A stretch of DNA of 64,000 bases from Acholoe squamosa (Eukaryota; Annelida; Polychaeta; Phyllodocida; Polynoidae): positions 16,833,501 through 16,897,500 of the forward strand of contig OX439041.1 of the NCBI GenBank assembly GCA_949317995.1, read 5' to 3'. The notes below the pieces were generated by a model, which did not search any database, was not told where the DNA came from, and was given only the letters and a program-made list of their open reading frames with translations. The translations under genes and the position numbers were made by a program. Shown here piece after piece: positions 1 to 12,576 of this stretch. Each line of letters opens with the position of its first letter. The first letter of the stretch is position 1.

Positions 1-59
1 ATTGTTGCTTTGACTGTCATAATATTCAAGTACATTTCTGGTCAAAAAATCATTTAGAC

Positions 60-3000
60 CTAGTGAATGAGACCAAATATCAGGTGAACACAGAGACACA
101 TCACACCGATGATATAAATCACTAACAGAACAATCTCCATGTGCAGATGTTTGTTAGTATTTTCCTTCTGCAAATAATGCCTTGGCTGTGTCTCTCCCTG
201 AAGTAGAAAAGAAATTAATATATATATATATATATATAAGTGTTATGAAAATCACATGTAGATCATAACTATCTGTGCTTGTAGGTCACTGATTTCTTTT
301 GTCCCTGCAGATTTGTGATAAATGCCCATAGCCCTTCAAGTACTTGGAATAATACCCCACATTTATACACAATGATAGAGCACTAATGTGCCAAATAGGG
401 TTGTCCAACGTTGGGGGCTTGTAATATATGTGAGGTCATTATACAATTCAATAGCACTCTACTGGCTCAAACACAAGGTTCTCCTTCAACTAAGGGTGCA
501 GTTAATACGTCCCAGGTAGCAAAACATGTGGGGCCCCAGTGTGGCTTACAGCGGGTGCCCAGTGTGGGCCAAAAAGGGCTGCCCGATGGGCACCCAGTGG
601 GTTGTGTCCTCAGCAAAGTGTCTGGGCCACACTGGGCTAGCCTATTTGGGTACAGATGAGTTTTAAAGTGGGCTCATGAATTCGGGCTCAGGTTGAGTTC
701 AACATGGGTTTCTGATGTGGCCCAAACTGGGCTGACTGATTCGGCCATATTTTTTTTAATGCAAATTCAAAAGAATTTAATTAGATATAGTCAATTATTG
801 AACACGACTCTCCACCGCCTTACCAAGTATACCAATACCCAGTGGTACTCATCTATTCTACTGCACTGGTGATTGCATCAAAAGAGCACATATATCAGTT
901 TGCACTCAATAATCCAAGAAACACCACTTTGAATTTAGTGACATCTTGGCCATCTTCAGTGCCTTTCTTCTTAGATGCACCGTGTAAGGCCATAGATCAG
1001 AGCATTTAAGCTCATAGTGTCTGTAGGTAGCATGTTTGATCCTTATATCACATTCACTGCAATAGGAATGGTGTAGTCACCTTAGAACTACTAGGATGAC
1101 CTTGATTTGCACATAATATAATATTTTAAAGGGAATATCTAAGGATTTCCAAACTATGATAAAGTCTCAACATTGTTACCCAATGTCTAATTTAGTAGTA
1201 TACATCAGTTGTTCTATATTTTAGAGAATCAATTCTGTATGGGTAATAAATGTGTATGTGAGATAGCTGGACCATCTGGTGTCAAATCACAAAAGTCAAA
1301 GGTGAGTTTGCTTTATCTAAACCCACTCTCAATCCAGATTGGGTTAATTGCCTTGAAATTGATCTTCACCCATTTTGGGAGCCCATTTTCAGCCCAATCT
1401 GTGCCCAATGTGGTTGCCCATTTCAAAACTGATCTGTGCCTAAATTGGTGAACCCAATGTGGCCCACACCTTTAGCTTAGGATAAAAATCACTGGGTGCC
1501 CAATGGGCTCACGTTGGTTTGCCCGTTTAGGGCTGCCCACTGTGGCCCGGACTGAAAACCCAGCATCTGCCAAAACTGAGCCCATGTACCAAATTCTGCC
1601 CACTTTGGCCCTAACTGGGCTTGCTACATGGGACAGGGGATGCAACTTTCTATATGGCTCAAAGACCCCTAAAGTGTGGTATCAATAATAATGTGCTACA
1701 AAAAAGACATGGTACGGATTTTCTGAAAAGAAGAGGGGTTATGCCCAAAACGATTTTTATTATGTATTATATAGGCCAATTTCAAGTAAATCTTTGTTCA
1801 TAACTGTGATATCATTGCTTTAGACATCATTCAAGATAGAATACTATACCTGTGGAACAACATAGATCATACGGTGCTTATCTTCTTTCCGAGGAACAAA
1901 AGGCATCACCTTTGCTGTCAATGAAGTGCAAGAAAGGTGTACATAGTTAGCCACAAATTATACATCAATACAGTCATAATAGCTATTTAGAGAATACTAC
2001 TTTAGGTGTGACTTGTGATTTTCTGGGTTGATTTGTGTAATTGATGCCCACCTTCTGGAGGAAAAGTCAAGAATGACCTTCTGTGGCAAAATATTTTGAT
2101 TTTTTAAACTACAAACACTTTTGCTGCATCCTTCATGTGCATGTACTTAGCAACTGTACAGTCATGCTGTTACTGATCCAATAAAAAGCTGCTTTTACCA
2201 CTCAAAGCTCTATGCAATAATATGATCACCCATGTAAATTCTACAACATACCTGTAAGACCTTTAGACTTAAATATCACTTTGTCCACTTTAATCCATAT
2301 GAGCAGAAGTTCTGTTAGAGTGTGCCACACTATGTATGCAAATACTGATGAGAGCATACTGCCATCCTGGCCCGGCATAGTGGTTGAGATTAAGATATTC
2401 AAGGCTGAAAATCAGACATGTGGGGTTTTATGCTGAATTATTTCAGAAGTTACATTATCCAATTTTCTCAACAATATATTTAGTCATTTACAAGGACTGC
2501 CACACTTGATGATAATGTAATGTTGACACACCAGCCTATTTTATTTATCATTTACCCTGGTAACAAGAGAAAGTTCATTCTGAGAAAACTCACCTGATGA
2601 AATAAAGGCCAGTTGTCCTATGAGAAAATGCACCCAACTCATAAACTTATTGAATGGTCTGTTTGAAGTGCCACGACATACACCCAATAGGAACTATGAG
2701 GGAATAAAAATGACTGCTACACACATACCTGGCCTAGATAACACAGCATATCACATGAATTCACTTAATATCACATTTCGATAAAATGTAGTGAATTTGG
2801 CATTTGTAAAGAACCAATAGCAGAATGCTGTTAATAAGGTTTTAGTTGACTGGGTAAGCACTCCACACATAAAGTGAACCTGCATATATAAAGCACACCA
2901 TGCTTCTGAAAGAGTCGCAAAACATGCATCAGAATTGAAAAAAAAATTCAAAATTTAGAGACCTAATGATAGCCATAAAAAAAAGAAGCAAGAAGAGAAA

Positions 3001-6000
3001 ATCACAAACATCAATATGGGCAGCTTTTGGAATGTAACATCAGTGGGGGCTGTAGCTACTTCTTCAAGTGTATAATAATTAGTAGCATTAGAATATGAGT
3101 AGGATAAAATATTTCATGGTAAAGAAAGTTTGTACACAGCACGTTTAGTTTGCTAACACAGAATGGTGAAAAATCAGAATGGAGGAAAGATAACACAACT
3201 TACAGAAAGGCATACAAGGCCCACAACAATGAGTCCCATAATCGGGTGAACATTCTGAGGGAAATGAGGATACTGAAATGTAATATAAAAAAACATGATT
3301 TATTTATAACAGTTGTTCAGCCTCATCAGAGCCCCATGGGTTTAATAGAAAAGGTCGATATGATGTACTAACAAAGCACCGATTGCTCATAATATTATAC
3401 TCTGTATCAATCGACAGTATCATGACAACATTGAAATGTAAGGTTATAATATCTCACCTTGACAATGCGCCAATTATTGTGGAGAAAGATGAAGACAAAG
3501 CCAGTGATAGTCAATGCAGCAGTAAAGAACATACTGACCAAGTGCATCTGGAAGAATAAAAACATGTCACCATGCATCTTGATACATTTGTATCCAGTCT
3601 TTAATGGCTAGACAGAAAGGGCAGAAGAGCCTAGTGACAATGGAGTAGGCCCATGACACCTCTTGATAATGAACAGGAAAAATCATATATCTAATTGTCC
3701 AGCAGTGTTATCTAAGTATCACATAGTGCCGACAGATTTCCCCAGGCCATGGCTTGTTGACACATAGATATAGGCAAGATAGTGAACTCAGGAAAATGCA
3801 ATAAAGACATAAGAAGAGCCTCACACTGTGATTTGATGAGGATGCAATATACCCATTTTAGATGGCAATATTATCTGATATGAAAGGGAAAATGCACCAT
3901 AATGTCACCTTTAGTTAAAATTCATATAGCTAATTGCTTTTTACTCACCCACCACCATGATGTGTTTGTCATTGACCTTCTAGATGGGGATCTGTAATAC
4001 CTTGAGATGAGGACCCCAGGACCAGCAAACACAACCCATGCTATGATCATCATCATACCTGATGAAACGCATAGTATCTATCGAATGATATTGACTTAAA
4101 TTACCATCTTAAGACTGCATAAGATTTAATGCATTGTGCCCTATGATCTTCATGATGCATCAATGTAGCTTTGGTGAGTAACTCACCAGTACAACACCAA
4201 TGCTTTCAGGAGCCAGCATGATACCTGGATTAATTAGCACAGCACCAATAAGCTGACCTATGGTAACTGTACTGCTGCATCATTGAGACAAAGTAAAAGG
4301 GACCTAGATGTTTGTGCTCAAGGTCTTCTTCATACACAGCCAGACATAGCTCTATACTTACCTAGCGGGATACATAAGACCTGGTAGCCATTATGCTGGC
4401 TGTTATTAGTGCTTATCTCTTGGGTACCAGATCAAGCAATGGTGCCCCCTAGCAAGGAACCTACAACCTCAGTATTGATGTTATAGATAATTAAGAATAT
4501 TGTGCTTTACATGTGTTGAGCTGACCCCCCCCCCTCAATAGTGGTAAACCACAATGAGCCATCTTAGGCTGTTGTGGGGGACCTGCATTCTTGGCCATGA
4601 GTCTTGGTCTATGGCATATCAATTAGACTTTAAGCGTGCAACAGTATATTACATATAAGGCAAACCTAGCATATAAAGAGCCACCTGAGCTGATGCCCAT
4701 TCAGTTTATATATGTCCCCACCACATTGTAAACATTATGTATGTATATACAGGTACAAAACATATGTGTAATACCATGTCCTTGAATCAAAACAGGTAGC
4801 CTTGTTGCAGCTAAATCCTCTAATTTGGTAAAATCTATTGCATGTGCTGATGCAGTCCGATCCTGGGTTGTGTTGCCATGGTGACTTATCATTCCTGGAA
4901 TATCATTTGAAATACAACATATCATAACCTGACCAGTATATCCAAATATCCTGCATTAAGAGATTGACAAGGCAATCCTCTTTCAAAATGTCTATAGTAG
5001 ATTGCAGAAACACTCTGATGAGTTTTTTGTCTCCTTGTTAAACTAAGAAAAGTCCAAATATAAAAAGGTCACCTTTCGTGCTGCATTAATCTATGAGACA
5101 GCAGAATCACACAAACAGTGGTAAATGTTAACAAGGATTGGGGAAGGAGGGAGATCTAGACTAATTTGAAATACTTTAAAGACATGGATTACTAATATCC
5201 ATGCATTGCTCAGACAGATATCTAATGCCGACCAATTGAAAACCTGGGTCCTGTTTTTCCTGATGTGAAAATGTATCAAAATAATAGAAATACATGCAGA
5301 CACATGGATGTCCATATGTGAAATGTGGATGTCCTTAAGTGTCTGTATTATACATAGGGACCTCCATGAAATAAGGAAAAACAGACCCATGGTTATATAT
5401 AATGAAATAACTGGTGGCTATGTGCAATGTTTTAGAATACAATTTCAGAATCATACCTGAGGAGACATAGCCTTTAGCCATGATAATGTGGTAGGAGGTG
5501 TTGCTGAAGTCTGCTATTGACTCATAATCTTGGCCATCCGAAATATCAACTTCAGTTTTATTACGAATGTAGGAAAATCGGCAACTGATTCGCCCATCAG
5601 CATAACGGATCGCTTGGGTATTGACATCCAGACCTAGGTTAACCTATAGATAAACGAAATCAAAATCAGCCCAGCTTGAAACCATCTTTCATTTTACTTA
5701 TAGAATTTATTTACCAGAATAGAGGTTATGTCATTTCATAATTTTCTAGCAGATCATTTCTAGCAGAGAGTGCCTTCTTTACCCCAAAGTAGTATGCACC
5801 CAGAAAAGACAAAAAAGTGTCTGCAGTGTATTATTTCGACATGAAGGCTTTTATCTCAGTTAACCACTGATTGTTAAGTAATTGATTCTCTAGGGATATT
5901 GGGCTCCATATCAATCTCATCATACCTTAGTGATAAGAAATAGACCTAATGTTTTGTAACCTCAAAACACAGACAAAACCTTGAGCTTGATATGATAGGG

Positions 6001-9000
6001 AGGCTCTATCTTTGGGTCCAAAGGGTTCATGCTCTATCTACAATAAACACAAGATAAAAATCGAGTTTGTCTCTGTATGTACAACAAGCTATTGTACAGC
6101 TGTTATGGCTACAGTTACAGTGGCTACATTGACTAATGAGGGCTTTATCTGGACTTATGCCACTAGCTCTATATACATTTTGTAAAAGGTGTGTGGAGAT
6201 CTTTTGTTTTGAAGAATGAGATACATACAGGAGTTAAGACTCTATTGCCAGGGGTAGACGTTGTCTCTGTACACTGGATCTCCAAGGTTCCTGTACCCTC
6301 ATTGAACACACAGTTAACAGCAGGAGCTGGGAACTAGAGGTAGACCCATAAATGTAAGAATCAAGTGTTTCACCAGGAAGTCAGACATGGACCTGTCATG
6401 ATTTATTGTGCACATACATATAAAGTGAAGGTCCATGTTGCAATAGTCTATGCAATTCGAAGGATAAATCTAATGACTGGAATATCTAACATTATATATG
6501 TAATTTCCTTAATTAACTGTCTCATGTGAATAATGATAGACCAGATCTAAACAGTGTGCCTAATGTCAAATAGTGGACCCATGGGGATACAAGTTATATG
6601 TCATAGCAGATACGAGCGTTACTATAGAACAGTACTGGACATGTTGTATTCAATGGGGGGATGAAATACAATGTGGCCGTATTCAATGGCTGACTATCCT
6701 GTGACCTGCTGCAATGAACACAGCTAAATTTTGTTGAATTTCTCTACTTAAAAGCTTTCAAACCTATGGAGCCATGACATAAATCAATAGGCAAATGTCC
6801 ACTTCCATTGCATATTTTTGGATCGTATTCCCCTCTGTGGGACTGGCTGCATTCCACTCAGCCACATAATGGCTTCATGGAATATGCCAGTCCCACCTCG
6901 GGGAATACGATCCAAAAATATTCCATGGTTGTGGACATTTGCCTATTGATATCATATTGGGTATTTGAATTTAGCATGGAAAAGAAGTGAAGCACCAAAC
7001 AAGCTGAGTGACTTTCTGTAGGGCACTCCATTGATTTGATATGGGTGTGAAACTGGAACGATGGTAACCCTGACCCTTGGTTTGAGGGATTTACCTAAAA
7101 AAATCCCTTATTATGGAATTTAATCAAAGAGTTCATGTTCTTTAGAAGTCTAATGCTAATAATTAATAAACTTCATTTGGAAAGGTTACTGAAAAAAGTA
7201 TCTTTGTCTTGGTAATAATACTTCAAAATGTGACATTTTGCCTGATGTTTGGACAAAAATTTATGTTTAAGGAGGAACCTCCACAGAACTAGACCCTTTT
7301 TAGGGTTATTTTGGTTGAAATATGACTTTTGTTAGTATGTTTTCAGTCAAAACGTACCCTTGCCAGCTGCATATACATATAAGCAAAATGTATACCCCTC
7401 ACCCACCCCTAAGGGACGATGACCAAGAGTTGATTGCATAACTGCAAGCCTACCTATTTTTTAAGGCCCTCTGTAATAACTTACCATTCCTCCTGATTCT
7501 GAGAATCCCGCAGAAACAAAGTGTTGTTTATCTTTTACTGTGCCTGACAGATGGAAGTCAATGTACTTGGCACGAGGCACCCAACTTAAGTAGAATTCAC
7601 ACTCTTCCACTGGGCACCATGCAGGCTGCCTGAAACATCCATGTGTTCTCCCGCACTCCTCAACTGGCTTCATACATACAAATTTAGAATTGTTATACCA
7701 TTGAGGGATCAATAGGCCTACATTTGCATATGATATTATGGTAATAGTGATGGTTAAGGCAAATGGATGCATTTGATAACAAGGGGAACGCTAAATTCAG
7801 GCAAAAATATTATTGTTTGAGTTGAACATCAATACATAGAGGCTCATGGAAAAACCTGCACTCACCATTGGGGTTCTTGATGATGTCATTGCTGTCGTGG
7901 TAGTTTTTGAGGTGGTTGTAGTGGTTGCCATGGTAGTTGGTGTAGTAGGCGTTGTAGTTGGCATTGTAGTTGGTGTTGTGGTGAGTGTTGTGGTTGGTGT
8001 TGTAGTTGGTGTTGTTGTTGATCTTGCTGTTGTGACTCTTTTATATATGATACGCCTTGATTGTATGGGTCGCCAGTAAATTCGGAAGTTTTTAACAATG
8101 GTTATCCTAAGCAATAAGGAAAAACAAACATTTTTATCAATAGTCTTCTGAGATTATTTAAATCATTTGTCAATGATGAAAACCAATAACTGTACTCACT
8201 ATGGACACTTTGATAACAAACAGAGGGGATCAAAGCAGGAGTATGAATAAGACAGAACAAAATTTTTGTCCTACAGCTGCTCTCTTATATGATGGATAAA
8301 GAGCTCTGGTCAGGTATTTCAAGTTATCACAGATAGATCCATCTATCAAGTGAATCCTAAGTTATGCAAAGCATGTGTATAAATACTTAGATTACACTGT
8401 ACAACTAATTTTCACTTTTCGAAAAAAAAAAACGGAGCTGAAACCTAATGTTCCTATGTATTTTGACCCGGGTAATTCAAAAATAACATCCCTTTTTTGC
8501 TGGCGGCTCTCAATTTTGAGATACCCATACTACCTTAGAATTGCTAATTTCCATCCTCAGTAGCCAAATCCATATTAGTGCAAACTATACAAACAGCAGA
8601 TTTTACATCAAATCTGAGCAATTTATCCTTGACCACCATTTCCAAGCCTATATCTAATGAATTATTCAACCTTTGACTCTGTATTATGCAGTAAAAGTAG
8701 TAAATAAGCTCAAAATGTTGGCCAGTCGACACTTGTTTAGAACTGTTTTGCATGCCTCTTGTACACAATGTTGGGCTCATCCCACCTCAGACCCTATTAC
8801 TAGCCTGGTAGAAGAGAGGGTAACCAATATCTTTGGTAGCATTTTTCCATCTGTAAGAGGCCCTGTTGGAATCTCTCCCCATGTATGTCACTTACCGAGT
8901 AACACATTTTTGGGGAAGATTGCGAGGTCAGATGAAGGAAGTGGATCTTGCATCTTGCATTTTGAGTTTCTAATATGTGCTAGGAGTGTATCCACACACT

Positions 9001-12000
9001 TTACATAGTCCTCAGCCCTGCTGTTTCACAGAAATCCTCTTATGACTGCTCTGAGGGCAAGCCATGAGTTCCATTTACTATGTAGCCTATTTGTGGTTAT
9101 AATTTCAAATTGCCATCACTCGAGTCACATGATTATGGATAATCCTGATGTTAAAATGTAACCTGGTTGCTCTAACCCTGCTAGCACAACTCATCCAAAT
9201 GATGTCTTTTTTACGTAAATAGCATGAGTTTTCACGTAAAAATGATGTAAATTGCACGAGTAGTGCTAGCTGGGAAATGATCCAGAAGTCAGTGTTGCAA
9301 GGAAATTAACATGGAAATTTGGCTGTCTTTTTAAGATGGCTCCCTTGTACCATAATGAAGCAATATGACCCAAAGACCAGGGGTTAAAATGCAATGTACA
9401 TGAAATTGAGGCTATTTGGTGTGGATATATGTAAATCTTGACCCCTAGTGGCTTGATCCAAGTTGGACTCTCGCTTCTGGAGTACCCAAACTGCTTCAAC
9501 TATGCATATGGAGCATGTTAACAGCGAACACATAAGATTCCATAAAACTGGTTCCGACCCCTGGAATAATAGAGGTCTAGGAGCCACTTTTGGGTGAAAT
9601 ATGATTTGCAGCAGTTTTTAAGTTATTGATATTACCAAGAGAAATGCCAGAAAAAAGTTGTTGCACAGGTTTGGACTGCACTACATAGGTGAACATTGTG
9701 AAATCATTGCCCTCGGAGGGATTTTCAGCATATATGGCACCCTATGGATATCTCAAAATTGAGAGCCAATAGGCATTTTTTAGCCTTATTTTCAGACTTG
9801 GAAGCCTCAAATTAGGTATAATTGGTATGTTTGGTCTCCGTTTCTTTTTGGCCGTTGTACAGTGTTACAGATGCAGCTTTCATCAATTGGTAAAGATACT
9901 TCAATGAATACTTATGAATGATTTCAAGCTGATAAACTATGAACTAAATTAATACTGAACAACACAAAACACTTTCTATGTAGATAGGGGCTGTAACACC
10001 ATGTGGAGGGTCATCCAGTATCATGTAATTAGATAGGAGGTTGTCATTTTGTTAGGAAATGGTACAGGGGTAAAAGAAATGGCCGAATTTGATGTTTTGC
10101 ATTATTGGAACGGCACATTGATGCCACAGATTATTATGTTATTAGGTGTCCTTATATGTCAGAGAATGCACTTACCATACTCTCACATTGGTACCAGATG
10201 GAGGTCCTTTAGGTGCAACCCACGTGAACGATACCGATCCCTTATTCTGTTTGCCTTGCTTTTGTGCAATACCAGTCATGTTGGGTACCTAAGAAAAGCC
10301 AGGGGGAACTGTTTAAGATTAGTGGACTAGAGGCAATAAGTATGATAGATATTATGTAGTGCTTAAACCTTTCAGGTCTGCTGATGCATTAATACATCAT
10401 GCCCATTGGTCGTCATAATGAACCAATAGAGTGCTGGCGTGACTGCTCGCCAGAACTTCATTGGTGCATCATACCGACCTTCCGGGAGTATATGTATCAA
10501 CCCCGTAGAGTTGTCATGATGCTCTGATGAAGTGCTTGTGAGCACTTCATTTCTTTGCATCATGCTGACCAATGGGCATCTGTCCTGGATCAATGGCATT
10601 TAAAGGGTTAAAATGTCAGCTGAAATTCTGGTTTGGTCATGCCACAACCAGACTTGCCTCTTATAACAGCAAATAATTATTCTCCAAATTAAAATCACTT
10701 TTAGAATGCCACGGCAGAGTGTACTTTGAGAATAGACTTAGATGCCAAATTTGATACTTTGACGCCTAATGATGCAAATTGCTGCCCCAGCCACATATTG
10801 TGACATGTACTGGGAAAAGGGGTCTTAGAACCCCTTGTACTAAGCCCCCTTTTCGCAGATCCTTATTGTGATGTTTTTGTCAGAAGTCTGAATTTCACAG
10901 GCTGAATATTAGATGTTTCTGATCAACTGCCGACCAGATGTCTTTGAATTCACCAATTTCAGGCAATTGGATTAGTAGGCAATGGACAAATCACCACTTT
11001 TAACTAGGGGCTACATTTCTCTCTTACGGATATGACTGGAGAGATTTTTGGGGTACAGCCCTTGCTACTTAAGTTAGCATAACCCTTCATTGCATATATT
11101 AGTGAATATAGGCCTACCTGGCAAGCTTTGTGAGATTTGGGTAATGCAGATTTCTCTCTGCATAATCCATGTGATATACAATACATGTTATGAAAAGAGT
11201 TCTAAATCTCAATGATTTTCATGCCTCTGATTCACGTCATAGAATTTGGATAATAACACATCTATAGAATGGACTTTGTTTATTAAGGAAATAAAGATTA
11301 TCAAGAAAATTGGAAAATATCAAATAATGTGGAAAGAATAATGTGTATTTTATGTAAAAAAAAAGAAGACAACAACACCGGAATCTGTATTCAAAAGCAG
11401 TTTTTAACATTCCATAAAATGTTTTTATTTCTAGGCAATTCAGAGAAACTGTTCTGAGTCTTACCCTTGTACAAGCATCTCTGGCTATTAGGCCTCTATC
11501 GACTCTGTATTCTCCAATTGAGATTCGCCCACTCCTTCCTGCTTCATTGTCAGGTCGAACCTGAACAAGGAATCCATAGAACTGCCAATTTGGGTCCTTT
11601 TCTTTGGGACTGGCGAATTTCACTTGTAGAGATGAGGATGTGTGGTGGAGAAAAGTAATTTGAGTGTATAGGCTAAAATTTAGTACTGTTACAAGAACAT
11701 GATCTCCATACAAAATGATGAGATATATTTCCTTAAGCCCCTAGGTCCATTTTTAGAGGACTCTAAAAGATATTATGTGAAATGGTCCAATGCCAACAAA
11801 ATGTGCACCTTCCTTTTGTAAAAAAAATATTCAAAAGATTGATGCTGGTAAACTCATTTTCTCTTGCAGAAAACCATACATATCAATATTACAGTTTGTG
11901 ACTGAACTTACCATGAATTGTTGAGCCATCAGTGTATTCATATGTAGAAAGTGTCAGTCTAATAGGAGGTCTACCACCCTGAGGTCTTTGGCCCATGTGT

Positions 12001-12119
12001 CTAGGTAACATATCCTTACATGCTGCATCTGGTACCCCGAGCCTCAGACAGTTATTGCTGTGTGAAATCCTGACTAATATTGCCAGGATAAATGACAGGA
12101 CCAACCATTTTAAAGCCAT
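60..12119 (-). CDS. FRRS1-like: Ferric-chelate reductase 1-like protein (Reeler-DOMON-cytochrome b561), 15 exons, 642 aa
   Basis: Exons read on the minus strand: 12119-11912, 11622-11465, 10288-10176, 8106-7866, 7667-7485, 6333-6229, 5643-5457, 4894-4775, 4058-3949, 3547-3458, 3254-3204, 2693-2594, 2311-2252, 1914-1850, 197-60. All junctions are GT-AG, phases agree, and the sum is 643 codons with stop. The start MALKWLVLSF opens a signal peptide. Reeler domain is about residues 30-170 (PRHMG, GFLVQVRPD, SVSFTWVAPKGPP). A Thr-rich stretch covers about 185-235. DOMON is about 241-400 and begins with the family hallmark CGRTHGCFRQP. The b561 core (about 405-580) has haem histidines in QGHGMMMIIAW, MHLVSM, NVHPIMG and SWVHFLIG. 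A last helix (EIVLLVIYIIGVMCL) precedes the stop. FRRS1 family members move electrons across membranes to reduce ferric iron; human FRRS1 has a similar length and order. The least certain boundary is the acceptor at 7667, which has a poor pyrimidine tract. Orthology is inference; product class is firm. Confidence 0.9.
218..238. repeat. (TA)n microsatellite
   Basis: About 20 bp of pure TA in the last intron of the FRRS1-like gene, close to the acceptor of the terminal exon. Confidence 0.9.
509..1634. mobile_element. Non-autonomous DNA transposon with GGGC-rich subterminal repeats
   Basis: The ends are inverted: GTCCCAGGTAGCAAAA on the left and, reverse-complemented, GTCCCATGTAGCAAGC on the right. 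Both flanks (about 520-760 and 1310-1630) carry many short copies of GCCCAGTGTGGGCC-like words; the centre (780-1300) is AT-rich and non-coding. No transposase ORF is visible. It lies in the last intron of the FRRS1-like gene. No clear target-site duplication was found. Confidence 0.55.
6783..6950. mobile_element. Palindromic MITE (hairpin of about 50-bp arms)
   Basis: Begins ATCAATAGGCAAATGTCCAC and ends with its reverse complement; the arms also share GGATCGTATTCCCC around a loop near 6840-6890. The near-perfect pairing suggests a young fold-back or MITE copy in an intron of the FRRS1-like gene. Confidence 0.8.
7866..8106 (-). repeat. Coding Thr-rich microsatellite-like exon of the FRRS1-like gene
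   Basis: Fourth exon of the gene. After the Reeler end (KNFRIYWRPIQ) it encodes a run of Thr-Thr-Thr-Pro style repeats between about 7890 and 8030, produced by an imperfect GTTGTAGTTGGT-type repeat on the plus strand. Such segments are typical mucin-like, O-glycosylated spacers. It separates Reeler from DOMON and is likely to vary in length among individuals. Antisense reading gives a valine-rich ORF that is only a shadow. Confidence 0.75.
8107..10175. other. Intron of FRRS1-like gene, no gene seen
   Basis: Between the exons ending at 10176 and starting at 8106. Short ORFs on both strands show no family resemblance. A small inverted pair (CATGAG/acgtaaaa words near 9190-9270) is present, but nothing else I can name. 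Confidence 0.6.
10363..10610. mobile_element. MITE, TAACCCTTTAAGGG family (degenerate copy)
   Basis: Ends TTAAACCTTTCAGG and TTTAAAGGGTTA are imperfect inverted repeats, and inside are paired CATCATGCCCATTGGTC / GACCAATGGGC motifs. The same family recurs at 15613-15918 and 57004-57166. It lies in an intron of the FRRS1-like gene. Confidence 0.7.
10795..10865. repeat. Dispersed 70-bp repeat, copy 1
   Basis: Shares TGTGACATGTACTGGGA, AAGGGGTCTTA and CCCCCTTTTCGCAGATC with 59528-59592 in the same orientation. Probably a fragment of a dispersed element; the family is unknown. Confidence 0.6.
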
Positions 12120-12576
12120 ACTAGGGAACTGCAATGAGGTAAGGCAGGGAAAACAATCAGCTTGGTTCTGATAGATCAAATTGTGCATAGGGCAAAAGCA
12201 GGTAGTCTCATACATGTGCAGGGGCAGGGCTAGTTGCACTTTGTAATAGGCGTGGTGAGGGTCCGCCCAAGTGTCACAAAACAGAAATGCTAAACAAATC
12301 ACATGAAAAAAAAAAGACTCAACTATTTTAAACATCTTCATATGTTTCCTGTCAAATAGAGGGGGGGGGTAAAAAAAATAATACATATAGATTTTTAAAG
12401 CCTGCATTGTGTTGATTATGGGAATGCTTAGATATCTTGAGCCCTCATGAAGTAAGGGGGTGGGGGGGGGGCTCTGACCAATGTTAAATAAATAGGGAGG
12501 GGTTCGGTCATTTTGTGATGTGCTGTAACCAAGGGAGGGGGGGGGGCATATAATTGTGGCAGAATTTGTGTGGCGT
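12120..12576. other. Upstream flank of the FRRS1-like gene
   Basis: Non-coding. Contains several G homopolymers (about 12361-12369, 12461-12470, 12536-12546) and an A run near 12305. The promoter and 5' UTR of the minus-strand gene must lie here, but I see no decisive core element. The TIR element starts immediately beyond. Confidence 0.4.

Noticed and set aside
7846-8079. Valine-rich plus-strand ORF
   Set aside because: Antisense of the Thr-rich exon, which fits a phase-consistent gene on the minus strand.
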